From NCBI GenBank assembly GCA_023055505.1, contig JALIRH010000001.1, forward strand, positions 119,751,964-119,815,963: 64,000 nucleotides of DNA, written 5' to 3'. Both the position numbers and the translations under genes were made by a program. The DNA is from Callipepla californica brunnescens. Its lineage: Eukaryota > Chordata > Aves > Galliformes > Odontophoridae. The stretch's first letter is position 1. The number at the start of each line of letters is the position of its first letter. Positions 47,281-59,163 of this stretch are shown piece after piece. The notes below the pieces were generated by a model. It was given only the letters and a program-made list of their open reading frames with translations, was not told the origin of the DNA and searched no databases.

Positions 47281-48955
47281 AAGAGTGTGTAAGGGTGGCA
47301 GGAGACCTGTGTGGATGAGCAAGGAGCCCATGCATAAACTCAAAGGGAAGAGAAAGATCCACAAAATGTGGAAAAAGTGTCTGCTCACTTGGGAAGTACA
47401 TAGATATGTTGTCAGGGCCTGCATGGATGTGATGTGGAAGGACAAAGTCAACCTGGAACTGGATCTGGCAAAGGAGATAAAGGATAATAAGATTATTTTT
47501 TTTTAAGTATGTCAACAATAAAAAGAAGGTTAGGGAAAATGTGGGTTCCCTACTAAATAAGGGAGGTGTTATGGTAATGGGGGATGCAGAGAAGACAGAG
47601 ATACTGAATGCCTTCTTTGTTTCTGTCTTCCCTGTGGGAACTCCCCGTTGGGAGTCCTGGAACCTGGGTTAAGTGAGAGGGTCTGGGGAATAAAATTCTC
47701 CCCTTTGGTAAGGGAGGAGATGGTCCAAGAGCATCTTGGCAACATCAATGTACGTAAATCCATGGTCCCTGTTGGGATACTTCTATGTGTGCTGAGGGAG
47801 TTGGCAGAGGTGATTGCTGAACCTCTCTCTATCATCTTTGAGAGGTGTTGGAGAATGGAGGATAGCCAATGTCACTCCAGTCTTCAAAAAGGGCAAGAAG
47901 GAGGATCTGGGTAACTACAGGTCAGTCAACCTCACCTCCATCCCTGGAAAGGTGATGAAACAGTTTGTTCTGGATGCTATCTCCAGGAATTTGGAAGAGA
48001 AGACAGTTATCAGGAGTAGTCAGCATGGGTTCACCAGGGGGTGGTTGTGCTCCACCAACCTGAAGGCCTTCCATGATGTCATTACTGACTGGGTGGATGG
48101 GGGGAGAGCAGTGGATGTAGTCTACCTTGATTTCAGCAAGACATTTGACACTGTCTCCCACAGCATTTTTATAACAAGGCTGAGGAAGTGTGGAATAGAT
48201 GAGTGGACAATGAGGTGAGTTGAAAACTGGCTGACTGGCAGAGATCAGACTGTCACAGTGTCCAGCTGGAGGCCTGTACTTACAGGTGTTCCTCAGGGAT
48301 TGGTGCTGGGTCCAGTCCTGTTCAATATCTTCAACGATGACCTTGATGAGGGAGTAGAGTTCACTCTCAGCAAGTTTGCTGATGATACAAAGCTAGGAGG
48401 AATGGCTGACATGCTGGAAGGCTGTGCTGCCATTCAGCAAGACCTGGACAGGCTGGAGAGTTGAGCAGAAATAAACTAGATGAGATTTAACAAGAGCAAG
48501 TGTAGAGTCTTGCACCTAGGGAGGAATAACTGCATGTACCAGTACAGGATGGGGAATGATCTGCTGGAGAGGATATCTGACAAGAGGGACCTGGGTGTCC
48601 TGGTGGATGTTAGGTTGGGTTTGATGTCCAAGAAGGCCAATGAGATCCAGAGGTGCATTAAAAATAGCATGGCCAGCAGGTCAAGAGAGGTGATCCTCCC
48701 CCTCTACTGTGCCCTGGGGAGGCCTCATCTGGATACAGAGTCCATTTCTGGGCTCCCTAGTACAAAAAAGACAGGGATCTCCTTGAAAGCGTCCAGTGAA
48801 GGGCTACAAAGATGATAAAGGGCTTGGAACACCTCTCTTTTGAGGAATGGCTGAAAGACCTGGGTCTCTGATCTGATTCATGTCTATAAATATCTAAGGA
48901 GCAGGAGGCAAAGGGATGAGGCTGGACTCTTCTCAGCACTGTGTGAGAGCTTAAG
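47281..48955 (+). mobile_element. CR1 LINE ORF2 copy without 3' end
   Basis: This 1.7 kb plus-strand CR1 ORF2 starts at a linker readable as GRRPVWMSKEPMHKLKG. It covers the reverse transcriptase, including VVYLDFSKTFDTVSH (48118-48161), GVPQG (48285-48299) and the catalytic FADD box (48375-48386). The C-terminal part carries NKSKCRVLHLGRNN. Stops interrupt the frame several times, for example TGA near 48217 and TGA near 48464, so no enzyme can be made. It stops near 48955 without reaching the 3' UTR end or the ATTCTATG tail, which is unusual because CR1 insertion starts at the 3' end. It is less decayed than the 7.2 kb copy. Confidence 0.93.
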
Positions 48956-51380
48956 TTAAATTTTCATTAAGAAATAAATTGCTTCTGAATATGGAACAGA
49001 ATCAGAATTATGAAACTAAAATCGTGTGGAACAACAGGTTTTCTTGGTGTATAAAACAAGTAACTTTGTATGAACCAGTAAGCATATATTAATACCACTA
49101 GTAATAAATCCATTTTAGCAAAGCTACAGTTAGTATATGTCATTCAGGTATTATCAGAGGAACAGAAGTGTCTTCTTCTGGGAATGTATTGTTAGAGTAT
49201 ATCTGTCACTGAATGCCATCTGGTCTATTACAAAACAAACTATGTAACTCTTCAGAGATATCTATTCTTAGTTCTTAAGGAGGCTGATGAGTCCTTTGAC
49301 AGAATAGGACAATATGACAGAGAAAATAAACCCATCAGATGCACAAAGACTTCAAATATAATTTTTTCTAAAGGTCATCCCCTGTAGTCATCTGAATTAA
49401 ATTAAACTACAGTCTGATTGATTTGTGGAGCCCAGTAACTGCAGAAGCCTTGTCATCACAGTGTCTTCTGAATATGGCTATGTTTTATTTATCTAAGCTA
49501 AAAAGTAAGAAAGGAACTTGCCTGAATGTGCATAGTAACATCCAACACAACTTTTTTTATTGTACAATATGCTATCTAATAAAATTCTGCTCATCAAGAA
49601 AAAGTTATTTTCATGTTCATATTGTTTAGGATGTCATTAGCTTGATGCAAGGAGACTCCCCTAAACATAGTTCTCCAATTAGTGCTGAAGACATTTCTTA
49701 ACACTGTGCTCTTTGAAATTAAACAGTTCCTCTGTCAAAGGTTCTCCAAAGGCTAATTTGGACCCAAAGGAAATGGACATCATACAGTGTCATGGTCCTT
49801 CCCAGACCAGTCTACAGCAGAGAGTGTGCATACAGATAATATAACAGTGATTTGGCAAGGAAAAACTAGATGGAACCATTCTCCATGAGAAAGTATATCT
49901 TATTTGAAATCCAGAAGATCCACAAAATCATGTTCACTTTGGCTTCAGAATCATTCCGAAATTCAAGAAAGGGAAGAGAACTTTGAATGAAATGAAAACA
50001 TATGGAGTAAAATAGATATTAAAAAAAAAAAAAAAGAAATAAAACATTAAAACAATGACATTTTGTTAAAATAAGACATTTTGACTGAAGTTAAAGTGTT
50101 CTCAGCACCTCAGCACCCTTTCAATAACAATTTCATTAAATATTCTAAAAAAAAAAAAAAAAAGAAAAAAAAAATCTGGAGCAGAATTTGTTCTGTATTT
50201 GTCTCTGTTCAAAAACTTTCTTACCAATACTGTCTTAATTTCCTTTTCCAATTTTGTTTGCAAGTCATTCTCTTTGGGAGGCCCATGAAGTGGATGAATA
50301 TTGAAGGACTAGCTTTCACACGACTGGAAGCCAGGACTAACCCAACTGGTTTATAGATTTGCACAAGTTGGTTGCCTTGGCTCTTTTCAAAGTGACAGGA
50401 GAGAGAGCTTATGTCCTTGGTGTACTAAAACCTTTAGGTAAGACAGTCATTTTTTCAAAAAGTACTGAACCAGACATTCAAGTCAATCCCTTATTCAGAA
50501 TTTTTTCAGGCATACTGTAAAGGATTCAAATTTGTCTTCGTGTTTCTTGCTGATTAAGGAAGAACTAGTGAGCTACTACTAGAACTACAGTGGGGCAGAT
50601 GGCAGCCAAGTCCAGACAGAGTAGGAAAAGGGCTTCAGGGTTTATGATGTTGTTAGCGTTGCTGCTGGTCATGGTTGTTTTGTGTTTTTTCCTGTGTAAT
50701 TTTAAGGCTAGAATCAGTAAAATATGGTATCAGCTATGGCAGGACAACAATCAAGTTTGTGGGCTTTTAAAACAGAACTAGAAGAAGCTACCCTTAGGAA
50801 AACAGCACTGTTTGTTCTTGGTGTGACAAAATCAGAAAGCATGACAGAGTAACTTGTGGATCACCAATCCACCAGACTGTAGCAGGTCTATCATTTGTTC
50901 CACTGGTATCTGTCATGGCTTTCTAACAGTATCAAGAACTGAATTTTGCAACCAGTTTTGTCCCTTTTATTTTCCTTTGTTCATTACAAAGCAGTAGTGT
51001 TATGAATAGATAAATGAATGACTTAATTATGATAATTGTTGTCTGTTCTGTATATATTTATCATGTCAACTAATGTATCAAATCACAGTATACGTACAAT
51101 GGCATTAACGTCCTTGCATTTCATATGACTTTTTGCATAGATGAGGGACATTAATTGATTATATTATACCAAGATGTGCTGTATTCCCATTTTTTCTATT
51201 GTTCTATGTACAATTCAACGGCCTTCTTAGTGTACTTTCCAAATGATTCTTTGTTCCATTTGCTTTTCACAGTCTTTGTTCATACTCTAATTAAGTTTTG
51301 ATTATAGCTTCAGTTATAAGTTTCTATACTTAACTAGGTAAAGAGAATGGGAGTATCAGATCAATATCTGGAAGAAGATT
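48956..51380. other. Unique sequence with A-runs and one small ORF
   Basis: A-runs lie at about 50022-50036 and 50146-50173. No transposon is recognised. A small frame with a membrane-like segment (50599-50781) is listed separately. Confidence 0.4.
50599..50781 (+). CDS. Small ORF with one predicted membrane segment (unproven)
   Basis: The ATG at 50599 opens a 60-codon frame ending in TAG at 50781. The start MAAKSRQSRKRASG is basic and is followed by a run of about 20 hydrophobic residues (FMMLLALLLVMVVLCFFLCN, residues 15-34). A mixed tail rich in Trp, Gln and Asn follows. This has the layout of a single-pass membrane micropeptide or a leader. The start context has G at +4 but C at -3. No homologue, upstream promoter or splice context is recognised. 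It may well be a chance frame. Confidence 0.15.
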   Translation: MAAKSRQSRKRASGFMMLLALLLVMVVLCFFLCNFKARISKIWYQLWQDNNQVCGLLKQN

Positions 51381-51833
51381 TATAGAACCATGGAATCATA
51401 GAATCGTAGGGTGGCTTTTGTTGGAAGGGTCCATAATGATCATTTAGTTCCACACTCTTTGCTATCAACACTGTTACCAACCACTAAATCAGTATGCCCA
51501 GGGCCCCATCCAACCTGACCTTGGATGCCTCCAGGGATGGGACACTCACAACCTCCCTGGGTAGCCTATGCCAGTTACTCACCCCCTCTCTGTGAAAAGA
51601 ACTTCCTCCTAATATCTAACATCAATTTCCTCTCTTTTGATTTAAAACCATTTCCCATTTTCTTTCACTGTCAGACAGTGTAAAAAGTTGATCGCCCTCC
51701 TGCTTGTATGTTCTTTTTAAGCACTGGAAGGCTATAATGAGGTCTCCCCAAAGTCTTCTCAAAGCTAAACAAGCCCAGCTTCCTTTCTTCATAGAAGTGC
51801 TCCAGTTCTTTGATCATCTTTGTCACCCTCATT
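51381..51833 (-). mobile_element. CR1 LINE 3' UTR fragment
   Basis: The inverted tail 'tatagaaccatggaatcatagaatcgtagggtggc' leads into 'ccagggccccatccaacctgaccttggatgcctccagggatggg'. Next come 'aaccatttcccattttctttcactgtcag' and 'gaggtctccccaaagtcttctcaaagctaaacaagccc'. It has 450 bp of CR1 3' UTR in minus orientation, ending at 'gtcaccctca'. It is non-coding. Confidence 0.94.
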
Positions 51834-51943
51834 TTCAAAAAAAATAAAAGTTATAACAATGTACTGAGTTATCTGCTAAAAAGGTGAGAAAGCTAACACT
51901 ATTATTATTTCCTGATAAAAAAATTGGAATTCTAAGGATCATT

Positions 51944-51966
51944 TGTGTGTGTGTGTGTGCGTGTGT
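51944..51966 (+). repeat. (TG)n microsatellite
   Basis: About 11 TG units with one C interruption lie between two CR1 copies. Confidence 0.9.
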
Positions 51967-52023
51967 CTTTGTAATGTGACAGAAAAAGGTAATGACTGCA
52001 GTTAAAAGGAAACTCCCTGATGT

Positions 52024-52110
52024 AGTGGGTGGCAACACTGCCCACAGCAGGTATTTGGAACTAGATGATCTTTAAGCTCCCTTCCAAACCAGACCATCTT
52101 ATAATTCTAC
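52024..52110 (+). mobile_element. Short CR1 LINE tail fragment
   Basis: 'Gtgggtggcaacactgcccacagcaggtatttggaactagatgatctttaagctcccttccaaaccagaccatcttataattctac' matches the last 85 bp of CR1 in plus orientation. It faces the next copy tail to tail. Confidence 0.85.
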
Positions 52111-52275
52111 CAGCAGCTACAGTGCAGCTCATAAACATAATTTCTTTTGCAATTATGTCTTATCTGCCTTTTTTTTCCCCTTTCCTCAGTAAGAAAATTC
52201 TTCCTGAATTACTGATTTTGATATTTCTTTATTCCTCAAAATACTTGCAGGATCGTAGTGAGGACAGACCATAGT

Positions 52276-52980
52276 TCATAGAATCATAAAATCACCAAGG
52301 TTAGAAAAGATCTACAAGATCATCCAGTCTAGCCATCCATCTATCACCAATAATTCTCACTAAGCCATGTTACTCTACTCAATGTCTAATGTTCCTTGAA
52401 TACCTCCAGGGTTGGTGACTCCAAAACCTGGGAAGCACAATCCTGTGCCTGACCACTTTTTCAGAGAAGAATTGTTTCCTAACATCCAGTTTGAATCTCC
52501 CATGGCTCAACTTGATGCCATTCCCTCTAGTCCTATCACTAGTTACAAGAGAGAAGAGGCCGATCCCCAGCTCACTATAAGCTCCCTTCAGGTATTCATA
52601 GAGAGCAATAAGGTCTTCCCTGAGCCTCCTCTTCTCCAGACTGTGCAATCCCAGCTCCCTTAGCTGTTCCTCATAAGGCCTATACTCCAGACCCCTCACC
52701 AGCTTCATCGTCCTTCTCTGGTCTCACTCAGGGCCTTGAAGTCTTTCTTGCACAAAACTGAACACAGTGCTTGAGGTGTGGCCTCACCAGTGCTGAGTAC
52801 AGGACAATTACTTCCCTATTACTGCCAGCAACACTATTTCTGATACAAGCCATGATGTCATTGGCCTTTTTGGCCACCTGGGCACACAGGTGGCACATGT
52901 TCAGCTGATCATCGACCAGTACCCCCAGGTCCATTTCCTGCGTGCAGTCTTCACTCTTCCAGCTGACAGGTTTCAGGAAG
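52276..52980 (-). mobile_element. CR1 LINE, 5'-truncated, about 700 bp
   Basis: The inverted tail 'catagaatcataaaatcaccaaggttagaaaagatc' is followed by the whole 3' UTR and the ORF2 C-terminus. On the minus strand the frames read, in part, [18 protein letters not shown] (about 52630-52706) and [17 protein letters not shown] (about 52880-52934). Stops separate them. Of the three larger CR1 copies in the window it has the longest readable C-terminal ORF2 frames. The right edge is approximate. Confidence 0.93.
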
Positions 52981-54301
52981 CCTTGCTTACTACAAAGTAT
53001 TCAAAGCTATTTTCAAGATAGTTAAGCTCAGCTTCATACTGGACTCAACTGTTTTTTATAATTTTGTTCTTTAACTCAATTACTACGAAAGTTTTAGCTG
53101 GAAACTCTAGGTGTAGTAATTAAAAATGTGCATGAAATAGCACTGAGCTTGTTCCACATTTCTTTTCAATGTTTGTGGAGTATTGCTATTAAAAACTCAG
53201 GGTGTTAATTCCTTGAATTCCTAAGTAGCCACAGATGATGGGTGCAACTGTGTCAGAAGTTCTCCCATGTACCCATGCCCCATGTTCATTAGCACCCACC
53301 AGATTATCATTGCTTTTTCAAATGCACTTAGCATTCAAGTAAAGATCCAATAATTTGCAAACCTGAGCTTCTTGCAACCAGTATTAATGATTTATACAGA
53401 TAACTTAATCTGTTTAAGAGAATGTTTTATTTGCTTAATTTTTTATTTTTTAATTATTATTACTCCGGTGAAGGGATTTTTTAGGATGCTGTCATTATAT
53501 TATTTGTTGTGTGAATTTTATATAAATATGTGCTTTAACCATTCTTTCTTTCTTTTGGCATTTTCAGTATCTATCAATGAAAATGTTACATACTAGTTTC
53601 CTTATGGTTAACTAAGATTACACATCACACTTTCACTGTTGTGCCTCATAGAATTTACTTACTTGTAAAAACATTTACAATATAAATACAGTGTACTTAC
53701 TATCATATACAACAATACTTGCTGATGAGGAGTTAAGAACTCAAGTTGTCTTCGAATCCTGTCACATAACATCCAGGCACAAGTGGAAAAGCATAGTAAA
53801 AGATGATGCCCAGCAGGTTTTTTATATACAGAAAGATAACAAGGCTTAATGTCAAGGCAGTAGTATCTACTGTTGGATAGTGCTGGGCACTATCATGGTA
53901 TTCATGATCCTGGTTCTCATTTATGCTCCTCACACAGAGATGTTCTAGAGACCCCTGGGGCTAACCAGAGCATGATTCAATACATTTGTGCTATAGTTTT
54001 CCAACCATTAGCCCACACCTGTTGTTAGAGGCACAACCCATTACCTTTGAGCATGCTGGAAAATACTTTGATAGTTGTTTTGAAGTGTGCTTTTAGGATT
54101 CCTTGCTGTAAGCAGTAGATGCTCTTGCTGTGGTCAGAATCAACTTTATTTTTCCATAGAATTTAAAACAACATCTACTTCAAAACACTGAATAAATAAG
54201 TAATTTCACAAATTAAATGTTAATTACTACTACAATTCTTCTTAGTTGTTCCAATATTCAACAAAATTCTGAGGTCTTCTTGTAGGTGCTATTGCCATTG
54301 A
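52981..54301. other. Unique sequence, nothing recognised
   Basis: A minus-strand frame of 66 codons (53733-53933) contains a hydrophobic stretch but lacks a good acceptor or donor, so it is not called. Confidence 0.4.
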
Positions 54302-54460
54302 ACCATAGAATCATTAGGGTTGGAAAAGACCTCTGACATCCCCAAGTCCAACCCCATCCCCACCCTGTACACTGATCATATCCCTCAGTGAAACATCTAC
54401 CCTCTTCCTAAAAAACTCCAGGAGCAGTGACTCCACCACCTCCTGGGCAGCCTGTTATCC
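54302..54460 (-). mobile_element. CR1 LINE 3'-end fragment
   Basis: 'Accatagaatcattagggttggaaaagacctctgacatccccaagtccaaccccatccccaccc' continues to 'ctccaggagcagtgactccaccacctcctgggcagcctg'. It is a minus-strand CR1 tail of the 'attagggttggaaaagacc' type. It is non-coding. Confidence 0.92.
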
Positions 54461-55678
54461 TTGTATGTGCATAAGGTTATATGCTTTGAAGAGTTCTTCC
54501 TTTTAGTGATTCCTTTCAGTGATGTGGCTGCTCATCACTCTCTGCAACTTGATATCAGGAGATCACATGAGGCAGAGGATGGCTGTGCTGGTTCTAGTAT
54601 TTCTCTGAAATATCTTGATCAATATTTTTGTTGTATATTTAATGATATTTCATTACGTTTAGATTTGTCTCCCATATTTTGCTCACAGCTTTTTTAGCTT
54701 TGACATGCACAATGGACAATGTGTAACAAAGACATTTTAAGACTGTTGTTAAAGTTGCTATAATTTTTCATACAGTCTACTTGTAATATACAAATAACAT
54801 TGTGTTCTGAGGAGGAAAATTCAGATCTGTGTATGTACACTCTCTATTTGATAACTTGTAGTACTATGCCACAAAAATATGAGTAAATTAAATATGATGT
54901 CAAAATTTGTATAAATTCAGTTTAGCAATCTACTGCAAAGCAAAACCACTGTGCAATTATACTGCAATTACAAACTAATTACATAGATATTACATCATCT
55001 GCATTTAACTTATACCGTCTTTCTCCAAATTATAGTGATTAACCTTGCAGCTTCTAAGTTTTGTCTCGAATAACAAAAAAGCACATGGCCTTCTTAAGTC
55101 ATTTTTATGCTCTTAAGTTTGCTTCGTATAAAATTCATACTTAAAGTACTGGAACAGCATCATTTCTCTAGATAATTTAAAATGACAATTCCTTAAATGT
55201 AGTACCTGTATTCCACAATAATATGTTTCTAATTAGTAAATACTACCTAACTGGAAAGACATAAAAAAAAGAATATATATATATAGTTATGTATATAAAG
55301 TATGCTATAAAAGAGTAGGTTAGCTTTTACCCCTGGAATTAAGATTTCTGTGCAGTATACAAGACTTGATATGAGTTAATACTCATGTTTGATTTCATCT
55401 TTCCTAATATTAGATAACTGAAGTGGGATGCAGTACATTTACTGGCTTCATTTTCTGCAGAGGGAACTTTATAAGTTTACATTACCATGTATATTGCAGC
55501 AATGGTTTTTCCAGAGCCATACACAAGTATAATAATTCAAGAGTCAGAAAGAAGCACAAACTGGGTTTTTTTTGTTTTGTTTTGTTTTTAATAATCAGTG
55601 CATATTGTCTGTATCATAGGATTTTACACTGATGATGCAATAATAGAATTTGAATATTTCTGACTTTGCCAATAATGT
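54461..55678. other. Unique AT-rich sequence
   Basis: Nothing is recognised except a short (TA)n run at about 55272-55286. Confidence 0.4.
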
Positions 55679-55782
55679 CACAGAATCACAGAATCACAGA
55701 ATTTTAAGGGTTGGAACAGACCTCTAGAGATCATCTAGAACCCCACTTCCATGGCAGGGTTCCTAGACCAGGTTGCACAGGT
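55679..55782 (-). mobile_element. CR1 LINE 3'-end fragment
   Basis: The tail of the CACAGAAT type (three units) is followed by 'ttttaagggttggaacagacctctagagatcatctag' and 'catggcagggttcctagaccaggttgcacagg'. About 100 bp of a CR1 subfamily that differs in tail unit from most copies here. Confidence 0.92.
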
Positions 55783-57967
55783 GAAATATGAAGCATTGCT
55801 CTTTATTCAGAATGATGTGTTTAAATTTGTCTGCCAAGGGAGTTCTGAAGCATTTTCTCTTTTCAAATCTGTGTTCACAAGGAAAATTGAAGCCTGGTAT
55901 CTTATTTAAAGAATTATTCATTATTTTGCATGTTATTACTGTAGCTCTAATGTGCTAAATACTGCACATAAAACAAAGTACAGGCCTTGTCTAAAAAATG
56001 TTTAACTTAATACAGAAATTACAGGAGCATAATAAGGAAAACACGCGTGGGAGAGGAAGGAGTGAAGCAATCCTGGTTAACAAGTAATACAGCAGTTTAA
56101 GAATTTATTACCTTTAACGTTATGAAAGTCAGAATTTCTGTCTCTTATTTTTTTTTAGAGCCCTGATTTGTGTTTTACAGTTGTAGAATTTCTTTTCTTA
56201 AATGTAGCCTGAGACATCAGATTTTTTTAATCTTCTTTTGCATTGGCCTTCAGAAGAACCACACTGTATCCCTTAAAAAGAAAAGTGAAAGAGGGAAAAT
56301 AAGAAGTTTTATATCATCTTCATACTGTCAGGAGAATCAAAAAGTACAACCACAAATGGTGTACATCCCTTTGTTTCATGGGTCTGTTTTTTTGTACCTA
56401 ATTAATGACATAATTCGAATAACCAGATTAAGATGTCTTGCCACAAGAGCAGATAATAAATCAAAGAATTGCACACATAGTAAAAGCAGGAACAGGACCT
56501 GTTTTCCTATCCCTCGTTATTGCAAATTTTAATTTAAAATTGGCACATTTCATCCAGAAAAGGGAAATAAAAATCCCAATTCCAGTGTTTCACATCCATC
56601 TTCTACAAAAGGAAAGAAACCAAAAAAAGAAACAGGAACACAAATGAGAAAACCAGAATTCTATGAAGATTGGTAAGAGGACTGTACTATGTATTTATAT
56701 TACAGCTACAGATTTATTACTCTTTTCTTTTTTTAAAGTTGGCTATATATGTTACTGTTTTCTCAATGCCCGTCATGCAGTTGACTAACCATGAAATCAT
56801 GTCATACCAGAAGAGAATGATAGTTTTATAAAACTTATTCACCCTTATCAATAAACCTGAAAAAGTGTTTTCATGTAGATAGAGACAATAAAGAAAAAAA
56901 TGGCTTCTTTTTTCTTGAAGAGTTTGAATTTAATAGATATAACCTTTTCTTCTGTAGTAAGCACGCTAGATCTGATAAAAAATTTTTGTTCCTCTGTTCA
57001 CTGGAAATATGAATGAATACTCCTGTGTGCATTTCAAACACTTGAAATAACTATATTCATTACAATGCACATGTAAAACTGAATTCAGATAACTAAATTG
57101 GTAGCATAGCCTTTTAAAAGTATCTAAATTATGTTAATGTGAAGAGGAAGAAGGGCTATTTAAGTGACCCTAAAGTACATCTCGGTAAAAATTTATCATT
57201 AATAAATTTAAACTAGTAATTAAAAGATTGTGTCTAGCTGTTAGAGGGGTGAAGTTCTAGATCGGCAATGTCATCACTAAGCAAAATCAAATTAAGTTAG
57301 AGACATTTCTAAAAGAGATTAACAACAGGTTTTGCTTTTGATTTTGGAATGGTAAAATTTGTGAGCTAGTTGTCTTCCTCTATTCCTCAACTAGGTCAGC
57401 AAGAACAACCTTTTTTATTAGAATCTGCCTGCAATGCTCCTTGAAAATAACTGGTGACCTAATTCTGATATTCTGATCACAAAAAGAAAGTTTCTTTTTT
57501 TTCTTTTTTTTTAATTCCTATAAAATTTCCTTAAGTGACTTACTTCATTACTATTTCATGCCTATATTTAATTTCAGCAATTATTTAATACTCCCCTTTT
57601 ATTTTTATTTATTACATACAAATTGTTTTAGAAACACACAGTGATTCTAACACCTCTAAAATTAAAGGATAAGTTTTGACTGCTTTCACTAAGATTTGGC
57701 AAAAAAGACCTCCTTGGGGCTCTTGCAGAGAGACAGACACATTCACTTCAGAAGAGATGAGTTTTAGTGAATTTGCTGCAGACTGAAATAAATATTTTTA
57801 TGTATTTTGCTTTCGTGTTTAGGTGTTTTCTACAGACATAAGCATCTGAAATGCATAATTAGTGAATCTCAATGAGACAGTCTGCTGATATCATCTTTTG
57901 ATTCAGAATAATGGGGCTAGATGAACTAGGAAAAATTGTCACTGTTTTATCATATCTGTCATTGTCA
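55783..57967. other. Unique sequence, nothing recognised
   Basis: An open frame at 56170-56532 (plus, 120 codons) is Lys- and Ser-rich with no domain, no splice context and no start context of note. It is not called. Confidence 0.4.
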
Positions 57968-58160
57968 TACAATCACAGAATGATAGATTAGTTTGAGCTG
58001 AAATTGACTTCAATCCCTTGCAGTTGTCATGGTTGACAACCACTTGATCCAACCTGTCCTTGAACACCTACAGAGATGAGGCATTCACAGCTTCTTTGCG
58101 CAACCTGTTCCAGTACCTCCTAAGAATTTTCTCCCAACATTTAATACAAATTCCCCACTT
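57968..58160 (-). mobile_element. CR1 LINE 3'-end fragment
   Basis: 'Acaatcacagaatgatagattagtttgagctgaaattgac' is a diverged inverted tail. It is followed by 'gatccaacctgtccttgaacacctacagagatgaggcattcacagcttctttgcgcaacctgttccagtacct' and 'caacatttaatacaaattcccc'. It is non-coding. Confidence 0.85.
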
Positions 58161-58250
58161 GGGTACTAAATGAGGCCCCATCCAATGAGGCCTTGAACAC
58201 TTCCAGGGGTGGGACACCCACAACTTCTCTGGATACCCTATCCCAACCAA
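58161..58250 (-). mobile_element. Second CR1 fragment next to the first
   Basis: 'Gaggccccatccaatgaggccttgaacacttccaggggtgggacacccacaacttctctgga' repeats the same CR1 region already present 100 bp to the left, with different substitutions. It is therefore an independent fragment or a diverged internal duplication. It lacks its own tail. Confidence 0.75.
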
Positions 58251-58800
58251 ACATATTTAACCACTTTAGATTTGGACCTCAGTTTGCACAGAGTAAACTG
58301 CATCTATTCATAGACCACTGTGCATTTCCTCTAAGCATTCCTGGAAAACATTTCCCAGCTGTAGGGCCTCAATTAATCAATCAACCTTTATTTTTATAGC
58401 ACCATTCTGGAAAATCCACTCATAGCACTTTCAGTAATAGAAGTAAGAAAAACAAATCCATACTCTCCAATTAAGAATAAAACATCTGTCTTCTTGATTA
58501 CATTCATTGATGACATTTCACTTGTGGAAATTCCAACAGCATTATACCTTTAAAAATTCTCTAACTTTAAAAATATCAAATATGCATAAGATACAATGAG
58601 TTATGTTCGCATAGAAGACTTCAAAACTGGACTTTTGTTATTTTAGATCTTAATTTCTTTACTTGGGAAAATCAGAAATTATTTTTATGTCCTTTCTCTA
58701 GGACACAATTTGACTGCTAAATGGTAGTTGCAGGATTGCTCACAGATACTCGTTGGTGTCAGATACTCTCAGACATATGGTTTAAGATGTATGTAGTCTT
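58251..58800. other. Unique sequence, nothing recognised
   Basis: No feature is recognised in this 550 bp. Confidence 0.4.
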
Positions 58801-58876
58801 GTGCGTAGCCTAAAGTTGGACTTGATCCCTGTGAGTCCCTCTGAACTCAGGATATTCTCTGATTCTGCAATTCTAT
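58801..58876 (+). mobile_element. Short CR1 LINE tail fragment
   Basis: 'Taaagttggacttgatccctgtgagtccctctgaactcaggatattctctgattctgcaattctat' is the CR1 end of the 'caactcaggatattctatgattctatg' type, in plus orientation. Confidence 0.85.
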
Positions 58877-59031
58877 GTCAACAGTGTGGACATCTTCAGA
58901 TGAGCTAGGATCCATTTAGTTATTGACAGAAATAGTCATCCATTTTGAATGAGGTGAGTCAAGGCATCCTTCAAGTGTCTTTGTCTCTTGATAGTAAAAA
59001 GTGTTGAGCATGATTTGTTCCTGTGCAGACT

Positions 59032-59163
59032 TATAGATTCATAGATTCATAGATATGTTAGGTTGGAAAGGACCTACAAGATCATCTAGTCCCACCATCC
59101 TCCTACCACCATTCCTACCCACTAATCTACTAAATCAAATCCCTTATATGGAAACCTCTCCAG
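59032..59163 (-). mobile_element. CR1 LINE 3'-end fragment
   Basis: The inverted tail with three ATTCATAG-type units is followed by 'atgttaggttggaaaggacctacaagatcatctagtcccaccatcctcctaccacc' and ends near 'aacctctccag'. It is non-coding. Confidence 0.93.

Noticed and set aside
48030..48050. CTCF-like core (ccaggggg-tgg)
   Set aside because: It is part of the CR1 reverse-transcriptase coding sequence and only a partial match, so I give it no weight.
47194..48939. Several open frames of 60-134 codons on both strands
   Set aside because: The plus frames are pieces of one CR1 ORF2 broken by stops, and the minus frames are their antisense shadows. They are not host genes.
52379..52934. Minus-strand frames of 109 and 68 codons
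   Set aside because: They are the C-terminal part of CR1 ORF2 and its 3' UTR, read through a decayed element.
53733..53933. 66-codon minus frame with a hydrophobic stretch
   Set aside because: There is no pyrimidine tract before it, and the hydrophobic run comes from T-rich sequence. It was not kept as a membrane protein.
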